Positions 21,387 to 30,453 of a stretch of DNA of 64,000 bases are shown in pieces. The first letter of the stretch is position 1. Each line of letters begins with the position of its first letter. The notes beneath the pieces were generated by a model. The model had not been told where the DNA came from. It did no database searches and saw only the letters and a program-made list of their open reading frames with translations. The position numbers were made by a program, and so were the translations under genes. This DNA comes from Austwickia sp. TVS 96-490-7B. GTDB lineage: Bacteria; Actinomycetota; Actinomycetes; Actinomycetales; Dermatophilaceae. The stretch covers positions 24,889-88,888 of the forward strand of contig NZ_JAHPZL010000007.1 of assembly GCF_019331795.1 (NCBI RefSeq), written 5' to 3'.

Positions 21387-23345
21387 ATGCGCTCGGGAAT
21401 CGTCCCTGACCAGATGGATACCGCGGTACGGCCGCAGGATGACTTATACGGCTATGTCAATGGAGGTTGGCTCGCCGACGCGACGATCCCCCAGGACCGC
21501 AGCAGCTATGGCACCTTCGACATCCTGCGGGAACGCGCCGAATTCGACATGCGCGCCCTCCTGGAAGAGTCTGGGGACAGCGACGGGGCATCCCCTGCAC
21601 CGGGGACCTTGGCACGTCGGTTGTACGCGGCTTTCCTCGACGAGCAACGGGCCGACCAGCTGGGCATCACCCCGATTGCCGACCTGCTCGCCCAGGCAGA
21701 TCAGGTCGACGATGGTGCTGCCGCAATGGTCTTGCTGGGTCGGTTGCAGCGGTACGGCGTGGGGGGTCTGGTGGAGGCGTACGTCGACACTGACCGGGGC
21801 CAGCCAGACCGATATGTCACCTATTTGGAGCAGGCTGGGATAGGGCTACCTGATGAGTCCTTCTACCGGGAAGAGGAATACGCGCAGATCCGAGAGGCAT
21901 ACGTTGCCCACGTGACCCGGACCTTTGTCGTGGCGGGCATGTCGCAGGCTGCCGCCGAGGCCGATGCTGCCGCCGTGATGACTCTGGAGACGGCACTGGC
22001 TGCGGGACATTGGGACAACGTGGCCTGTCGGGACGTGGTGAAGTCCTACACCCTGACTGATCTGTCCGGCCTGGAGGAGCTTGCTGGTGCTGTCCCGTGG
22101 CGGGCCTGGCTTGATGCGCTGGGCGCGCCAGAATCGGCTGCCACAGCTCTAGTGACACGTCAGCCGTCAGCATTGCAAGCCTTGTCCGAGCAGATCAGTG
22201 CGGTGGCGGCACCGGTGTGGCGGGCCTGGGTGCGCTGGATGATCCTGCACGCCTACTCGCCGTACCTCACCCGAGAGCTGTCTGCGGAGAGTTTCGACTT
22301 CTATGGGCGGGTGCTGTCCGGCATCCCGGAGCAGCGGGACCGCTGGCGGCGAGGGGTGGCACTGGTCAACGACCTCGTCGGTGAAGATGCCGGACAGCTG
22401 TACGTCGCCCGACACTTCCCAGCACACGCGTCCGAACGGATGTCCGTCCTCGTCGATAACCTCATCGAGGCCTATCGCCGAGACATCCGCGACCTGGCGT
22501 GGATGACTCCAGACACCAGGGAACGAGCGTTGGCGAAGCTGGACTCGTTCACCGCAAAGATTGGGCATCCGCAACGGTGGCGTGACTACTCAGGCCTGAA
22601 ATTTGATGCTGATGATCTGGTCGGCGCGGTCCAAGCAGCTCAGAACTTCGAAGCCGACCGGATGTGGGCCAAGCTTGATGGTCCCGTAGATCGGGACGAA
22701 TGGTTCATGAACGCGCAGACCGTGAATGCCTACTACAACCCGGGGATGAACGAAATCGTCTTCCCGGCGGGGATCCTCCAGCCGCCATTCTTCGATGTGG
22801 ACGCCGATGACGCCGTGAACTACGGGGCGATCGGTGCTGTCATCGGCCACGAAATCGGACATGGTTTTGATGACCAGGGCAGCAGGTACGACGGCCGCGG
22901 TGAGCTCGTTGACTGGTGGACCGCTGAGGATCGAGCGGCATTTGATGAGCGCGCGCAGGCGCTCATTGTTCAGTACGACGGTTTTCACCCGCGCAATCTG
23001 CCCGACGAGAAAGTCAACGGAGCCCTCACTGTCGGGGAAAACATCGGTGACCTGGGCGGAGTCACTATTGCGCACCTGGCCTACCGGATTTCATTAGCTG
23101 GCCACGAGGCGCCGGTGATCGACGGGCTGACTGGTGACCAACGATTCTTTGCAGGGTGGGCTCAGATCTGGCGGATAGTGTCACGCCCGGAGGAAGCCAA
23201 GCGCCGGTTGGCTCTGGACCCGCACTCGCCGGGGGAGTTCCGCGCGAACATCGTGCGTAACCTCACTGAGTTCCATGACGCCTTCGAGGTGCGGGAGGGT
23301 GATGAGTTGTGGCTGCCGGAGGATCGTCGGGTGCGGATCTGGTGA
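21387..23345 (+). CDS. M13 family zinc metallopeptidase (neprilysin/PepO/Zmp1-like)
   Basis: A 652-residue endopeptidase. The zinc site HEIGH has His488, Glu489 and His492, and the third ligand Glu551 lies in GENIGDLGG with the supporting Asp555. The N-terminus PQDDLYGYVNGGWLADATIP is the usual M13 start. I used the ATG at 21387, which follows GAGGAG. The frame extends upstream to 21258 without a good site. No signal peptide is visible, as in mycobacterial Zmp1, so location is uncertain. It cleaves peptides. The natural substrate is unknown. A hairpin terminator follows. Confidence 0.93.
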   Translation: MRSGIVPDQMDTAVRPQDDLYGYVNGGWLADATIPQDRSSYGTFDILRERAEFDMRALLEESGDSDGASPAPGTLARRLYAAFLDEQRADQLGITPIADLLAQADQVDDGAAAMVLLGRLQRYGVGGLVEAYVDTDRGQPDRYVTYLEQAGIGLPDESFYREEEYAQIREAYVAHVTRTFVVAGMSQAAAEADAAAVMTLETALAAGHWDNVACRDVVKSYTLTDLSGLEELAGAVPWRAWLDALGAPESAATALVTRQPSALQALSEQISAVAAPVWRAWVRWMILHAYSPYLTRELSAESFDFYGRVLSGIPEQRDRWRRGVALVNDLVGEDAGQLYVARHFPAHASERMSVLVDNLIEAYRRDIRDLAWMTPDTRERALAKLDSFTAKIGHPQRWRDYSGLKFDADDLVGAVQAAQNFEADRMWAKLDGPVDRDEWFMNAQTVNAYYNPGMNEIVFPAGILQPPFFDVDADDAVNYGAIGAVIGHEIGHGFDDQGSRYDGRGELVDWWTAEDRAAFDERAQALIVQYDGFHPRNLPDEKVNGALTVGENIGDLGGVTIAHLAYRISLAGHEAPVIDGLTGDQRFFAGWAQIWRIVSRPEEAKRRLALDPHSPGEFRANIVRNLTEFHDAFEVREGDELWLPEDRRVRIW

Positions 23346-23364
23346 AAATGTGCTGATGAGTGAG

Positions 23365-23398
23365 GTCGGCCCTGCCGGGATGTTCTAGCAGGGCCGAC
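23365..23398. terminator. Bidirectional terminator between convergent genes
   Basis: GTCGGCCCTGC (23365-23375) pairs perfectly with GCAGGGCCGAC (23388-23398) over a 12-base loop, between the M13 peptidase and the convergent membrane protein. Confidence 0.85.
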
Positions 23399-23400
23399 GC

Positions 23401-23874
23401 TTACCAGCAGATGAATAGCAGGGCGATGATGATGGTCAGTGGTGCGAAGAAGTGCATGGGGATGAAGAAGAACGAATGCTGGTTGCGCAGCCTGGCTCTC
23501 AGTTGGCTGGTTTCGTGGGCGACCACCATGTTTGCTTGGTAGTAGGCCTCATCGAATGACTGCGGTGGCGCGTGTCCGGGGCCGAGGGTGAAGGCGCCGG
23601 CAGCCACTACCCCGTGGAGTTCTTCCGTGCGGGCTTGAGTGAACTGGTCTGTGCGCCTTCCGGGAAGGACGGTATTCAGATAGTGGCCTAGGAACCAACA
23701 CGCAGTGCCGCCTAAGAGGGTGAGCAGGACCGCGAGCGTCCGGTAGGCCCACAATGACGAATGCGGATTGAGAATGAGGAACGTGAACGTCCCGCCAAGC
23801 ACGAACACCGGGGCGAGAATCCCCCAACCACGCCAGATGATGATCACATCGCCATAAACTAGTTGATCGCTCAT
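23401..23874 (-). CDS. Hypothetical membrane protein
   Basis: A 157-residue protein starting MSDQLVYGDVIIIWRGWGIL. Two adjacent N-terminal helices (about 12-37 and 42-68), a soluble linker containing LGPGHAPPQSFDEAYYQAN, and a C-terminal helix (HFFAPLTIIIALLFICW) preceded by FFFIPM. I do not assign a family. The ATG at 23874 has a weak AAGAAG site. The frame is open much further upstream but that stretch runs antisense through the cold-shock gene and is rejected. Confidence 0.65.
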   Translation of the reverse strand: MSDQLVYGDVIIIWRGWGILAPVFVLGGTFTFLILNPHSSLWAYRTLAVLLTLLGGTACWFLGHYLNTVLPGRRTDQFTQARTEELHGVVAAGAFTLGPGHAPPQSFDEAYYQANMVVAHETSQLRARLRNQHSFFFIPMHFFAPLTIIIALLFICW

Positions 23875-24061
23875 GCTTCTTGCCGGGGCTGTCCACGGAT
23901 GAATCGATTCTGTTGTGCCCCATCTCACCTGGCCATCTGTCCCTGGATGCACAGTTCGTCGCTCGGCGTGGCAGCGCCGGTCCGGCGTACCCGATAGCCT
24001 GGTGAAGCCGGCCGCACGGGCGGACCGGCCGATGACGTCCGTGTGAAGGTAAGGTCCCACA

Positions 24062-24463
24062 GTGCCTACAGGCAAAGTGAAGTTCTTCGATGAGCAGAAG
24101 GGCTTCGGATTCGTCTCCTCCGACGAGGGGGGCGACGACGTGTTCGTGCCCGCGAAATCTCTCCCGCAGGGAGTGACCAGCCTCAAGGCCGGCACCAGGC
24201 TGGAGTACAGCATCGCCGCTGGTAAACGCGGCACGCAGGCGATGCAAGTCAAGGTGATCGGTCCGGCGCCGTCCGTCGCTGCCGCCGTGCATGCCAAGCA
24301 CCGCAAGGCTGCTGAGGAGATGGCAGTCATCACCGAAGACCTGATCAAAATGCTCGACAAGATCGGCAACAGCTTCCGTCGCGGCCACTACCCCGACCGC
24401 AAAGAATCCGAGAAGGTTGCGGCGGTGTTGCGTGCCGTGGCCAGCCACCTGGATGGGGCCTGA
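24062..24463 (+). CDS. Cold-shock domain protein with C-terminal extension
   Basis: A 133-residue protein: residues 1-67 are a cold-shock domain with the RNA-binding motifs KGFGFV and DVFVP, and the remaining ~65 residues form an Ala/Lys-rich helical extension of a kind common in actinobacteria. Cold-shock domains bind single-stranded RNA and DNA and melt structure. The GTG at 24062 follows AAGGT. The stop overlaps the next start by one base (TGATG), so it is translationally coupled to the DUF3027 gene. Confidence 0.9.
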   Translation: MPTGKVKFFDEQKGFGFVSSDEGGDDVFVPAKSLPQGVTSLKAGTRLEYSIAAGKRGTQAMQVKVIGPAPSVAAAVHAKHRKAAEEMAVITEDLIKMLDKIGNSFRRGHYPDRKESEKVAAVLRAVASHLDGA

Positions 24464-25209
24464 TGGCCAGCCGTGACGCGATTCTGGCCGGTGCCGTCGA
24501 CCAGGCGCGGGACGCGGCAGTAGCTATCGCGGAGCCAGGGACTGTGGGCGACCACCTCGGCGTACGGATGGAAGCTGAGCGTCTAGCCACGCATTTGTTT
24601 GTGTGCACTGCTCCGGCCTATCGGGGCTGGACGTGGGCGGTCACTGTGGCACGGGTGCCGCGGTCTCGTCGGGTCACTGTGTGTGAGGCGCATCTGCTTC
24701 CCGGGCCTGATGCCTTGCTCTCCCCGGATTGGCTGCCTTATGCCCAACGGTTGCAGCCGGGCGATGTCGGTCCCGGGGATGTCCTGCCTTATCAAGCAGA
24801 TGATGCCAACCTTGAGGTGGGTTTCGAAGCCACCGGCCAGGACGATGTCGACCAATTGGCCCTGACCGAGTTGGGCCTCGGTCGGGTCCGAGTGCTGTCC
24901 CCTGCTGGGCTAGAGGCGGCCGCGCAACGGTGGTACGACGGCAGTCATGGACCGAGTTCGGCGGATGCGTCGAAGGCACAAGCCCACTGCTCGTCATGTG
25001 GTTATTTCCTGCCCATGTCGGGGGCATTGCGTCGGCTTTTTGGGGTGTGTGCGCATGCGTGGTCGCCCAGTGATGGCACCGTGGTCAGCCTGGACCACGG
25101 ATGCGGTGCCCATAGCGAAACCGATGTGGTGGCTGAGCCACCGGTGCCGGTCAGTGCGCCGTTGGTGGACGACCTCTGCTGGGAGAGTTTGGTCGAGGGG
25201 CGAGCCTGA
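24463..25209 (+). CDS. DUF3027 family protein
   Basis: A 248-residue actinobacterial protein of unknown function. The N-terminal half has FVCTAPAYRGWTWAVTVARVPR and LLPGPDALLSPDW, typical of DUF3027. The C-terminal part holds a Cys pair CSSCG, then CAHAWSPSDG and DHGCGAHSE, which together could bind a metal. It is coupled to the cold-shock gene, a pairing seen in other actinomycetes, so a role connected with RNA or stress is plausible but not shown. Confidence 0.85.
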   Translation: MASRDAILAGAVDQARDAAVAIAEPGTVGDHLGVRMEAERLATHLFVCTAPAYRGWTWAVTVARVPRSRRVTVCEAHLLPGPDALLSPDWLPYAQRLQPGDVGPGDVLPYQADDANLEVGFEATGQDDVDQLALTELGLGRVRVLSPAGLEAAAQRWYDGSHGPSSADASKAQAHCSSCGYFLPMSGALRRLFGVCAHAWSPSDGTVVSLDHGCGAHSETDVVAEPPVPVSAPLVDDLCWESLVEGRA

Positions 25210-25261
25210 TCTGTCGTCGATGTCCTGGCGGTGACCAGATCGCCTACAGGGATATGGCGAG

Positions 25262-25504
25262 TCACACGCCGGAGGCGTTGCCGCGTCCGCGTCGGACGTA
25301 GACATATCCCAGCCCGCCTAGGACCAGCCCAGCCACGCAGCACCAAGGCCACCAGGAGCGTTCACCGGTGTGCAGGCTGGGGATGGTGAGGGTGACCAGC
25401 AGGGCTATCGCCCACCAGGCCAGCAGGGGAGCGAGTAACCAGGCGATAGGCCACCGTAGCGGCTCTGGGTCGGGCCGCCAGCGACGTGGGGATTTCCTGG
25501 TCAC
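25262..25504 (-). CDS. DUF2530-like small membrane protein
   Basis: An 80-residue protein with a polar start, two helices (WPIAWLLAPLLAWWAIALLV and WWPWCCVAGLVLGGLGYVYV) and a basic end RRGRGN. This matches the DUF2530 pattern of actinobacteria. The GTG at 25504 is the only reasonable start. It is divergent from the NCS2 permease, its usual neighbour, with about 125 bases between. Function unknown. Confidence 0.7.
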   Translation of the reverse strand: MTRKSPRRWRPDPEPLRWPIAWLLAPLLAWWAIALLVTLTIPSLHTGERSWWPWCCVAGLVLGGLGYVYVRRGRGNASGV

Positions 25505-25628
25505 CTGTCCACCGTAGCGGTTGATGATCGAGCCTGTCCGATCCGTGATTCATCATGCTCGGGGCGGTTCGCCTCACCAGCCGAACGTATTCCATGACTC
25601 CGCCGACGACCCCCTACGCTGTGCAGTT

Positions 25629-27113
25629 ATGTCACTCCCTGTCACGCCCACACCTGGGAAAACTCGACGTGCTCTTGACGAGTTTTTCCTGATCAGCCGC
25701 CGTGGATCCACGATCAGACAAGAGATTCGCGGTGGCGTTGCCACCTTCTTCACGATGGCGTACATCGTGGTGCTCAACCCGTTGATCATCGGCACGGTCA
25801 AAGACGGGACCGGGATGTATCTCGGTGGGGGGACAAGCCCCAATTTGGCGATGGTTTCTGCGGCGACGGCGTTGATCGCCGGGGTGATGACGGTCCTGAT
25901 GGGCGTCGTCGCGAACTTCCCGATGGCGTTGGCGACCGGGCTGGGGCTCAACGCTTTCGTTGCTTTCAGCATCGCGGCGCTGCCCCGGATGACGTGGGCC
26001 GACGCGATGGGACTCGTGGTCCTAGAGGGTGTCATCATGCTGTGCCTGGTGCTCAGCGGCTTCCGTCGGGCAGTGTTCCGGTCGATTCCCGGTCAGTTGA
26101 AGACGGCGATCAGCGTCGGCATCGGCTTGTTCATCACGTTGATTGGCTTGTACGACGCGGGGATCGTCCGGAAGGCTCCGGCGACGCCGGTGCAGCTGGG
26201 GCCGGGTGGTTTCCTCGCGGGGTGGCCGAGCCTGGTCTTTGTGGTTGGACTGATGGCGATCATCGTCATGATGGTGCGGCAGGTGAAAGGTGCCATCCTT
26301 TACGGCATCGTCGGCGGAACCCTGTTTGCCATGACGGTGGAGGCGGTGGCCCATGTCGGTGGGCAGACTGATGAGTCTGGGAAGGTCGTCAAACCGACTG
26401 GATGGGGGCTGAACATCCCCAAGATTCCCGAGCACATCATCTCTACCCCGGACTTCGGGCTGCTCGGCCAGATCGATGTGTTCGGGTCGGTAGGCAAGAT
26501 CGGCGTCGTGTCGGTAGCTCTGCTGGTGTTCACTCTGATCTTGGCTGACTTCTTCGACACGATGGGCACGATGGTCGCGATCGGATCAGAGGCGGGTTTG
26601 CTTGACGAGGAGGGCAACCCGTTAGGCACTGAACGGATTTTGGTCGTCGATGCGGCTGCTGCCATCGCTGGTGGGGCGGCAGGGGTGTCGAGCAATACGG
26701 CGTATATCGAGTCGGCATCTGGTGTCGGCGCTGGCGCTCGGACCGGTCTGGCTTCGGTGACCACGGGTGTCCTTTTCCTCGCAGCCACGTTCTTGGCGCC
26801 CTTGGTCGAGGTCATCCCCTATGAGGCGGCAACGCCCGCCTTGGTGATCGTGGGCTTCTTGATGATGCAGCAAGCCGGTGAGATCTCTTGGCGCGACCCG
26901 GAGATCGCGATCCCCGCGTTCTTGACGATCGTGTTGATGCCGTTCACGTACTCCATCACGGCAGGAATCGGTGCCGGGCTGGTCACTTACGTCGTGATCC
27001 AGGTGGTCACGAGGCGAGCCCGGCAGCTGCATCCGCTGATCTGGCTGATCGCGACACTGTTCGTCTGCTATTTCGCGATCGATCCGTTGCGGCAGCTCTT
27101 GGGAGCGTCCTGA
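25629..27113 (+). CDS. NCS2 family purine permease (AzgA-like)
   Basis: A 494-residue transporter of the NCS2 / AzgA group with about 13 hydrophobic helices. It starts with a short cytoplasmic segment, then TFFTMAYIVVLNPLI, the conserved first helix of adenine/guanine/hypoxanthine permeases. LADFFDTMGTMVAIG and the later NTAYIESASGVGAGARTGL are further family motifs that line the substrate site. It probably imports purine bases in symport with protons. The ATG at 25629 is chosen because the frame upstream lies in the divergent promoter region. Confidence 0.92.
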   Translation: MSLPVTPTPGKTRRALDEFFLISRRGSTIRQEIRGGVATFFTMAYIVVLNPLIIGTVKDGTGMYLGGGTSPNLAMVSAATALIAGVMTVLMGVVANFPMALATGLGLNAFVAFSIAALPRMTWADAMGLVVLEGVIMLCLVLSGFRRAVFRSIPGQLKTAISVGIGLFITLIGLYDAGIVRKAPATPVQLGPGGFLAGWPSLVFVVGLMAIIVMMVRQVKGAILYGIVGGTLFAMTVEAVAHVGGQTDESGKVVKPTGWGLNIPKIPEHIISTPDFGLLGQIDVFGSVGKIGVVSVALLVFTLILADFFDTMGTMVAIGSEAGLLDEEGNPLGTERILVVDAAAAIAGGAAGVSSNTAYIESASGVGAGARTGLASVTTGVLFLAATFLAPLVEVIPYEAATPALVIVGFLMMQQAGEISWRDPEIAIPAFLTIVLMPFTYSITAGIGAGLVTYVVIQVVTRRARQLHPLIWLIATLFVCYFAIDPLRQLLGAS

Positions 27114-27143
27114 TCGCTGGGGGCGTCTGAAGTCTCGTAATCC

Positions 27144-27159
27144 GTTAAGGATGACTAAC
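27144..27159. promoter_or_regulatory. Weak inverted repeat upstream of the MarR gene
   Basis: GTTA-AGGATGAC-TAAC, about 80 bases upstream of the marR-type start. It is short, so it is only a candidate operator. Confidence 0.25.
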
Positions 27160-27238
27160 CAGTATGCTTGTCGCACATAAATTCCCATGGCCTGATGTCA
27201 GGGCTTGGGGTGTGATGTGCTGCTGGCAAGGGGAGATC

Positions 27239-27763
27239 ATGGGACGCTCGGGCGGTGACAGTCGCGATCTGAAGGTCGATGTCACCGCCCATGCAGCGCC
27301 GGAGCACTCTGAGGACGATGTGCTCGATGACAAACCCCGAGACCTCGACGACCTGGCCCGTCAGGGACTTGAGCTGCGCCTGGCCTGTCAGCTCATTGCC
27401 CGCCGAATCCGTTATGAATCGACCCCGGATCTCATTGCTCCTCACCAGTTCGCTGCCCTGGCCAGGCTGGAGGACGGCGAAAAAGCTCCGGGTGAGATCG
27501 CCGAACTTGAACGGGTCAGCCCGCCGAGCATGACCCGCACTGTCACCAAACTTGTGGAGGACGGCTACGCCCGCCGTACCCGCCATCCCACCGATGGCCG
27601 GGTCGTGCTGATCGGACTGACGGACGCTGGCCGAGCATTGCTTGAGGAGACTCGACACCGCAGAGACCTGTGGATGACTTCCAGGTTGGGGAAACTCAGC
27701 CCTGACGAGATCGCGCTGGTACCTGATGTGGCTCGCATCCTCACCCGCGTCGCCGCATGGTGA
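27239..27763 (+). CDS. MarR family transcriptional regulator
   Basis: A 174-residue winged-helix regulator. The recognition helix region reads SPPSMTRTVTKLVEDGYA, and the wing RHPTDGRVVLIGLTDAG is the hallmark of MarR proteins. An N-terminal extension of ~30 residues is charged and probably disordered. GGGGAG precedes the ATG at 27239. It faces serC tail to tail and follows the purine permease after 125 bases, so its target is not clear from context. The ligand is unknown. Confidence 0.9.
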   Translation: MGRSGGDSRDLKVDVTAHAAPEHSEDDVLDDKPRDLDDLARQGLELRLACQLIARRIRYESTPDLIAPHQFAALARLEDGEKAPGEIAELERVSPPSMTRTVTKLVEDGYARRTRHPTDGRVVLIGLTDAGRALLEETRHRRDLWMTSRLGKLSPDEIALVPDVARILTRVAAW

Positions 27764-27796
27764 TCGGTGCGGTGACGGTGGTCCTGCCCGTCAGGA

Positions 27797-28942
27797 TCAG
27801 CGACGGCGAGAAGATGCGGTGTGTGACGCCGAGACGACATGGTCAATGCACCTGGTCAGTGCGCTGACATCGTCCGGTTCGATGGAGGGAAACAAGGCCA
27901 CCCGCAGTTGATTGCGGCCGAGTTTGCGATAGGGCTCGACATCGACGACTCCATTGGCCCGTAAGGCCGCCGCGACCCATGGGGCATCCACGGCTTCGTC
28001 CAGATCGATGGTCGCCACAACGTGGCTGCGCCATGCTGGTTCGGCCACGAAACACTGTGCGTAGGGCGTCGCGGCCACCCAGTCATAGAGGCGGGTTGCG
28101 CTCTCGGTGGTACGTCGGGTGGCCCAGTCCATACCGCCGTGATGGAGGAGCCAGCGGACTTGGCTTTGCATCAACACCAAGGTTGTCAAGGCTGGGGTGT
28201 TGAGAGTTTGGTTGCGACGTGATGACGCGATCGCCGTGGATAGTCGTAGCGTCGCTGGGATCCATCGGCCGGTCGCTTCGATGTGATCGACCCGCTTGAT
28301 GGCTCGCGGAGATAAGAACGCCCACCATAGGCCGCCGTCAGAGCCGAGGCATTTTTGGGGCGCGAAGTAATACACATCGGTCTGGCTGACATCAACGGGT
28401 AGACCTGCGGCAGCGCTGGTGGCATCGACGAGGGTGAGGGTGTCCTCGCTGGTTCCTGGGGGGCGCAGCACGGGGGCCATCGCTCCGGTGGAGGTCTCGT
28501 TGTGCGGCCAGGCCAGCACGTCCACGTCAGGGTCTGCTTCGGGAAGGGACACCGATCCGGCTGGCGCCCGTCGGATCTGGGGTGTCTCCAGGAATGGGGC
28601 TTGCTCGGTCACCTCGGCGAACTTCGCGGAGAACTCCCCAAAGACACAGTGTTGGGCGCGTCGACGGATCAGGGAGAACGCTGCCATATCCCAGAAGGAG
28701 GTGGTCCCGCCGTTACCCAGCACCACCAGGTAGTCCTCGGGTAGTTCAAACAATGTGGCCAGGTCCGCCCGCAACCCACCGACCAGCTCGGTGACCGGAG
28801 GTTGCCGGTGGGAGGTGCCCAGCACCTGACTGGCCATCAGATCGGTGAGCTGCGCGGGACGAATCAGGCTGGGGCCACACCCAAAGCGGCCGTCGCGGGG
28901 GAGCAGCGGGGCGGGGATGGTGGGCAGGGATACAGCGGTCAC
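27797..28942 (-). CDS. serC: Phosphoserine aminotransferase
   Basis: A 381-residue fold-type I PLP enzyme that converts 3-phosphohydroxypyruvate to phosphoserine in serine synthesis, with a possible role in vitamin B6 synthesis. The PLP lysine lies in FAPQKCLGSDGG, phosphate-binding residues in GNGGTTSFWD, and the N-terminus DGRFGCGPSLIRP is that of the actinobacterial SerC group. The GTG at 28942 is the likely start, without a clear ribosome-binding site, so the mRNA may be leaderless or read from citA, 63 bases upstream. Confidence 0.95.
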   Translation of the reverse strand: MTAVSLPTIPAPLLPRDGRFGCGPSLIRPAQLTDLMASQVLGTSHRQPPVTELVGGLRADLATLFELPEDYLVVLGNGGTTSFWDMAAFSLIRRRAQHCVFGEFSAKFAEVTEQAPFLETPQIRRAPAGSVSLPEADPDVDVLAWPHNETSTGAMAPVLRPPGTSEDTLTLVDATSAAAGLPVDVSQTDVYYFAPQKCLGSDGGLWWAFLSPRAIKRVDHIEATGRWIPATLRLSTAIASSRRNQTLNTPALTTLVLMQSQVRWLLHHGGMDWATRRTTESATRLYDWVAATPYAQCFVAEPAWRSHVVATIDLDEAVDAPWVAAALRANGVVDVEPYRKLGRNQLRVALFPSIEPDDVSALTRCIDHVVSASHTASSRRR

Positions 28943-29005
28943 CGGGTCATCATCGCCCAGGACCGCTCCGCTGTCAGGGGGTGTGTCGTGGCAAGGCGGC
29001 TGATG

Positions 29006-30118
29006 TCATCGGGCTCGTGGTGGGGGGATGTCCTCCCAGCCGGGCACTTCCGTTGCCGGTCGGGCTGGTTCACCGACGTACGTCGCGACCGGTCGGATGG
29101 GTCGACCGAGAAGTTTCTGTTCCAGGATGTGGGCTGACCAGCCGGCGGATCGAGCGCAGATAAACATGGGAGTGAACAGTCGTGGTGGGACGTCGGCGCC
29201 ATGGAAAAGGACCGCGGCCCAGAACTCCATGTTGACGCCAATGGGTTGGTCAGGTCGGCGCTCGGCGAGGGCGTTGAGCGCGGCAGTTTCCACGGCTTCG
29301 GCGATTTCGCAGAGCGGTGCGTCGAGCCGCCAGGCGAGGTCCCGGACTGCGCGGACCCGGGGGTCTTCGCCTCGATAAATGCGGTGCCCGAAGCCCATGA
29401 GTCGTACGCCGCGTTCCAGCAGTCCCCGGACGTAGGCGTCGGCATCATCTTGCAGCGCTGCTTCTTGGATCATTTTGAGCGCTCGGGAGGGTGCGCCGCC
29501 GTGCAACGGGCCGGAAATCGCGCCCACGGCCCCAGAGAGGCACGCTGCGACATCGGCGCCGGTGGATGCGATGACTCTGGCAGTCAGGGTGGAAGCGTTC
29601 ATGCCGTGTTCAGCCGCCACGGTGAAATATCCGTCGAGAGCTGCCACATGGGCCGGGTCGGGATCCCCGCGCCAGCGGGTCATGAATCGACCCACCACAG
29701 TCTCGGCGGTGTCGATCTCACGTTCGGGTACGACGGGCAGGTCAGCACCTCGTGCCGATTGCGCGATGAACGACATGGCCATGGTGGCGGCGCGGGCGAG
29801 TTGCTCACGTGCGGTGACGGAGTCAATGTCGTGCAGCGGCCGAAAACCCCACACTGGTGCGAGCTGAGCGAGCGCGCTTTGTACGTCGACGCGGACGTCG
29901 CCGGTGCGCACCGGGAGGGGGAATCGTTCGGCGGGGGGCAGGCCGGAGCCGAAGCGACCGTCGACGAGGAGCCCCCAGACCTCGCCGAAGGTGACGTTGG
30001 CGACCAGTTCGTCGACATCGACGCCGCGGAAGCGGAGTCGACCGGAATCATGGTCGGCCTCGGCGATGGCCGTGGTCAGCCGGTCGGGAGTTTCGGGCGC
30101 TGAGGGCATGAAAGTCAT
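29006..30118 (-). CDS. citA: Citrate synthase, CitA type
   Basis: A ~370-residue citrate synthase condensing acetyl-CoA with oxaloacetate. The two active-site His residues lie in GPLHGGAPSRAL and GFGHRIYRGEDPRV. The third position, usually Asp, is Glu in GVNMEFWAA. The same Glu occurs in mycobacterial CitA (Rv0889c), and CARSAGWSAHILEQK follows as in that group, so this is probably a secondary citrate or methylcitrate synthase. The start is uncertain between ATGs at 30118 and 30109, neither with a clear ribosome-binding site. It precedes serC on the same strand. Confidence 0.9.
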   Translation of the reverse strand: MTFMPSAPETPDRLTTAIAEADHDSGRLRFRGVDVDELVANVTFGEVWGLLVDGRFGSGLPPAERFPLPVRTGDVRVDVQSALAQLAPVWGFRPLHDIDSVTAREQLARAATMAMSFIAQSARGADLPVVPEREIDTAETVVGRFMTRWRGDPDPAHVAALDGYFTVAAEHGMNASTLTARVIASTGADVAACLSGAVGAISGPLHGGAPSRALKMIQEAALQDDADAYVRGLLERGVRLMGFGHRIYRGEDPRVRAVRDLAWRLDAPLCEIAEAVETAALNALAERRPDQPIGVNMEFWAAVLFHGADVPPRLFTPMFICARSAGWSAHILEQKLLGRPIRPVATYVGEPARPATEVPGWEDIPPPRAR

Positions 30119-30274
30119 TGTCGCGCAGAGTTGCTGCAGCTTCTTCCTGGGGTGTCCGCGTTGAGGGTCTCCGGAGCTCTCTCGAGATGTCATCCCGTGA
30201 GGAGGGCTGCGACGTCACGATTGCGGCGTGGTGTCTGGGCAAGCGTGGTGACGGGGGAAGCCGTCGGGAACAGG

Positions 30275-30418
30275 CGAAGGGCCGAGACGAGTGAACGTCT
30301 CGGCCCTTCGCGACCGACGTGGAGGTCGGTCGGCGCTGACTGCCAGGGGGTGCGTCAGCGCGTGCCACCGACGAGTGTGACCTAGCTCGGGGGTCCTAGG
30401 CCACACCCGTCTGGTGTG
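30275..30418 (-). ncRNA. Candidate small RNA with two C-rich hairpin loops, 6C RNA-like
   Basis: Read on the minus strand, this unit has two stem-loops whose loops each carry five consecutive C: one with arms GTGTGGCCTAG and CTAGGTCACAC (30375-30406, one mismatch), one with arms GCGCTGAC and GTCAGCGC (30333-30361, perfect). Two further perfect hairpins follow immediately: an 8-bp stem at 30311-30332 and a 15-bp stem at 30275-30310, the last shaped like a terminator. A good promoter precedes it. Paired hairpins with C-runs in both loops define the actinobacterial 6C RNA. This one has five rather than six C. No protein frame here is credible. Confidence 0.6.
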
Positions 30419-30423
30419 CTTGA

Positions 30424-30453
30424 AGAATAAAGCGTGAGCTGAAGCGGATTCAA
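30424..30453 (-). promoter_or_regulatory. Promoter of the 6C-like RNA
   Basis: Minus strand: -35 TTGAAT (30453-30448), 18-base spacer, -10 TATTCT (30429-30424), with the start expected near 30417. It is a close match to the vegetative consensus. Confidence 0.6.

Noticed and set aside
30275-30418. tmRNA, RNase P RNA or 4.5S RNA as the identity of the four-hairpin unit
   Set aside because: None of their conserved motifs is present, while C-runs in two loops fit 6C RNA better.
30215-30430. CRISPR array or other repeat array at the multi-hairpin region
   Set aside because: The hairpins differ in sequence and length. There are no repeated units, and no cas genes lie in the window.
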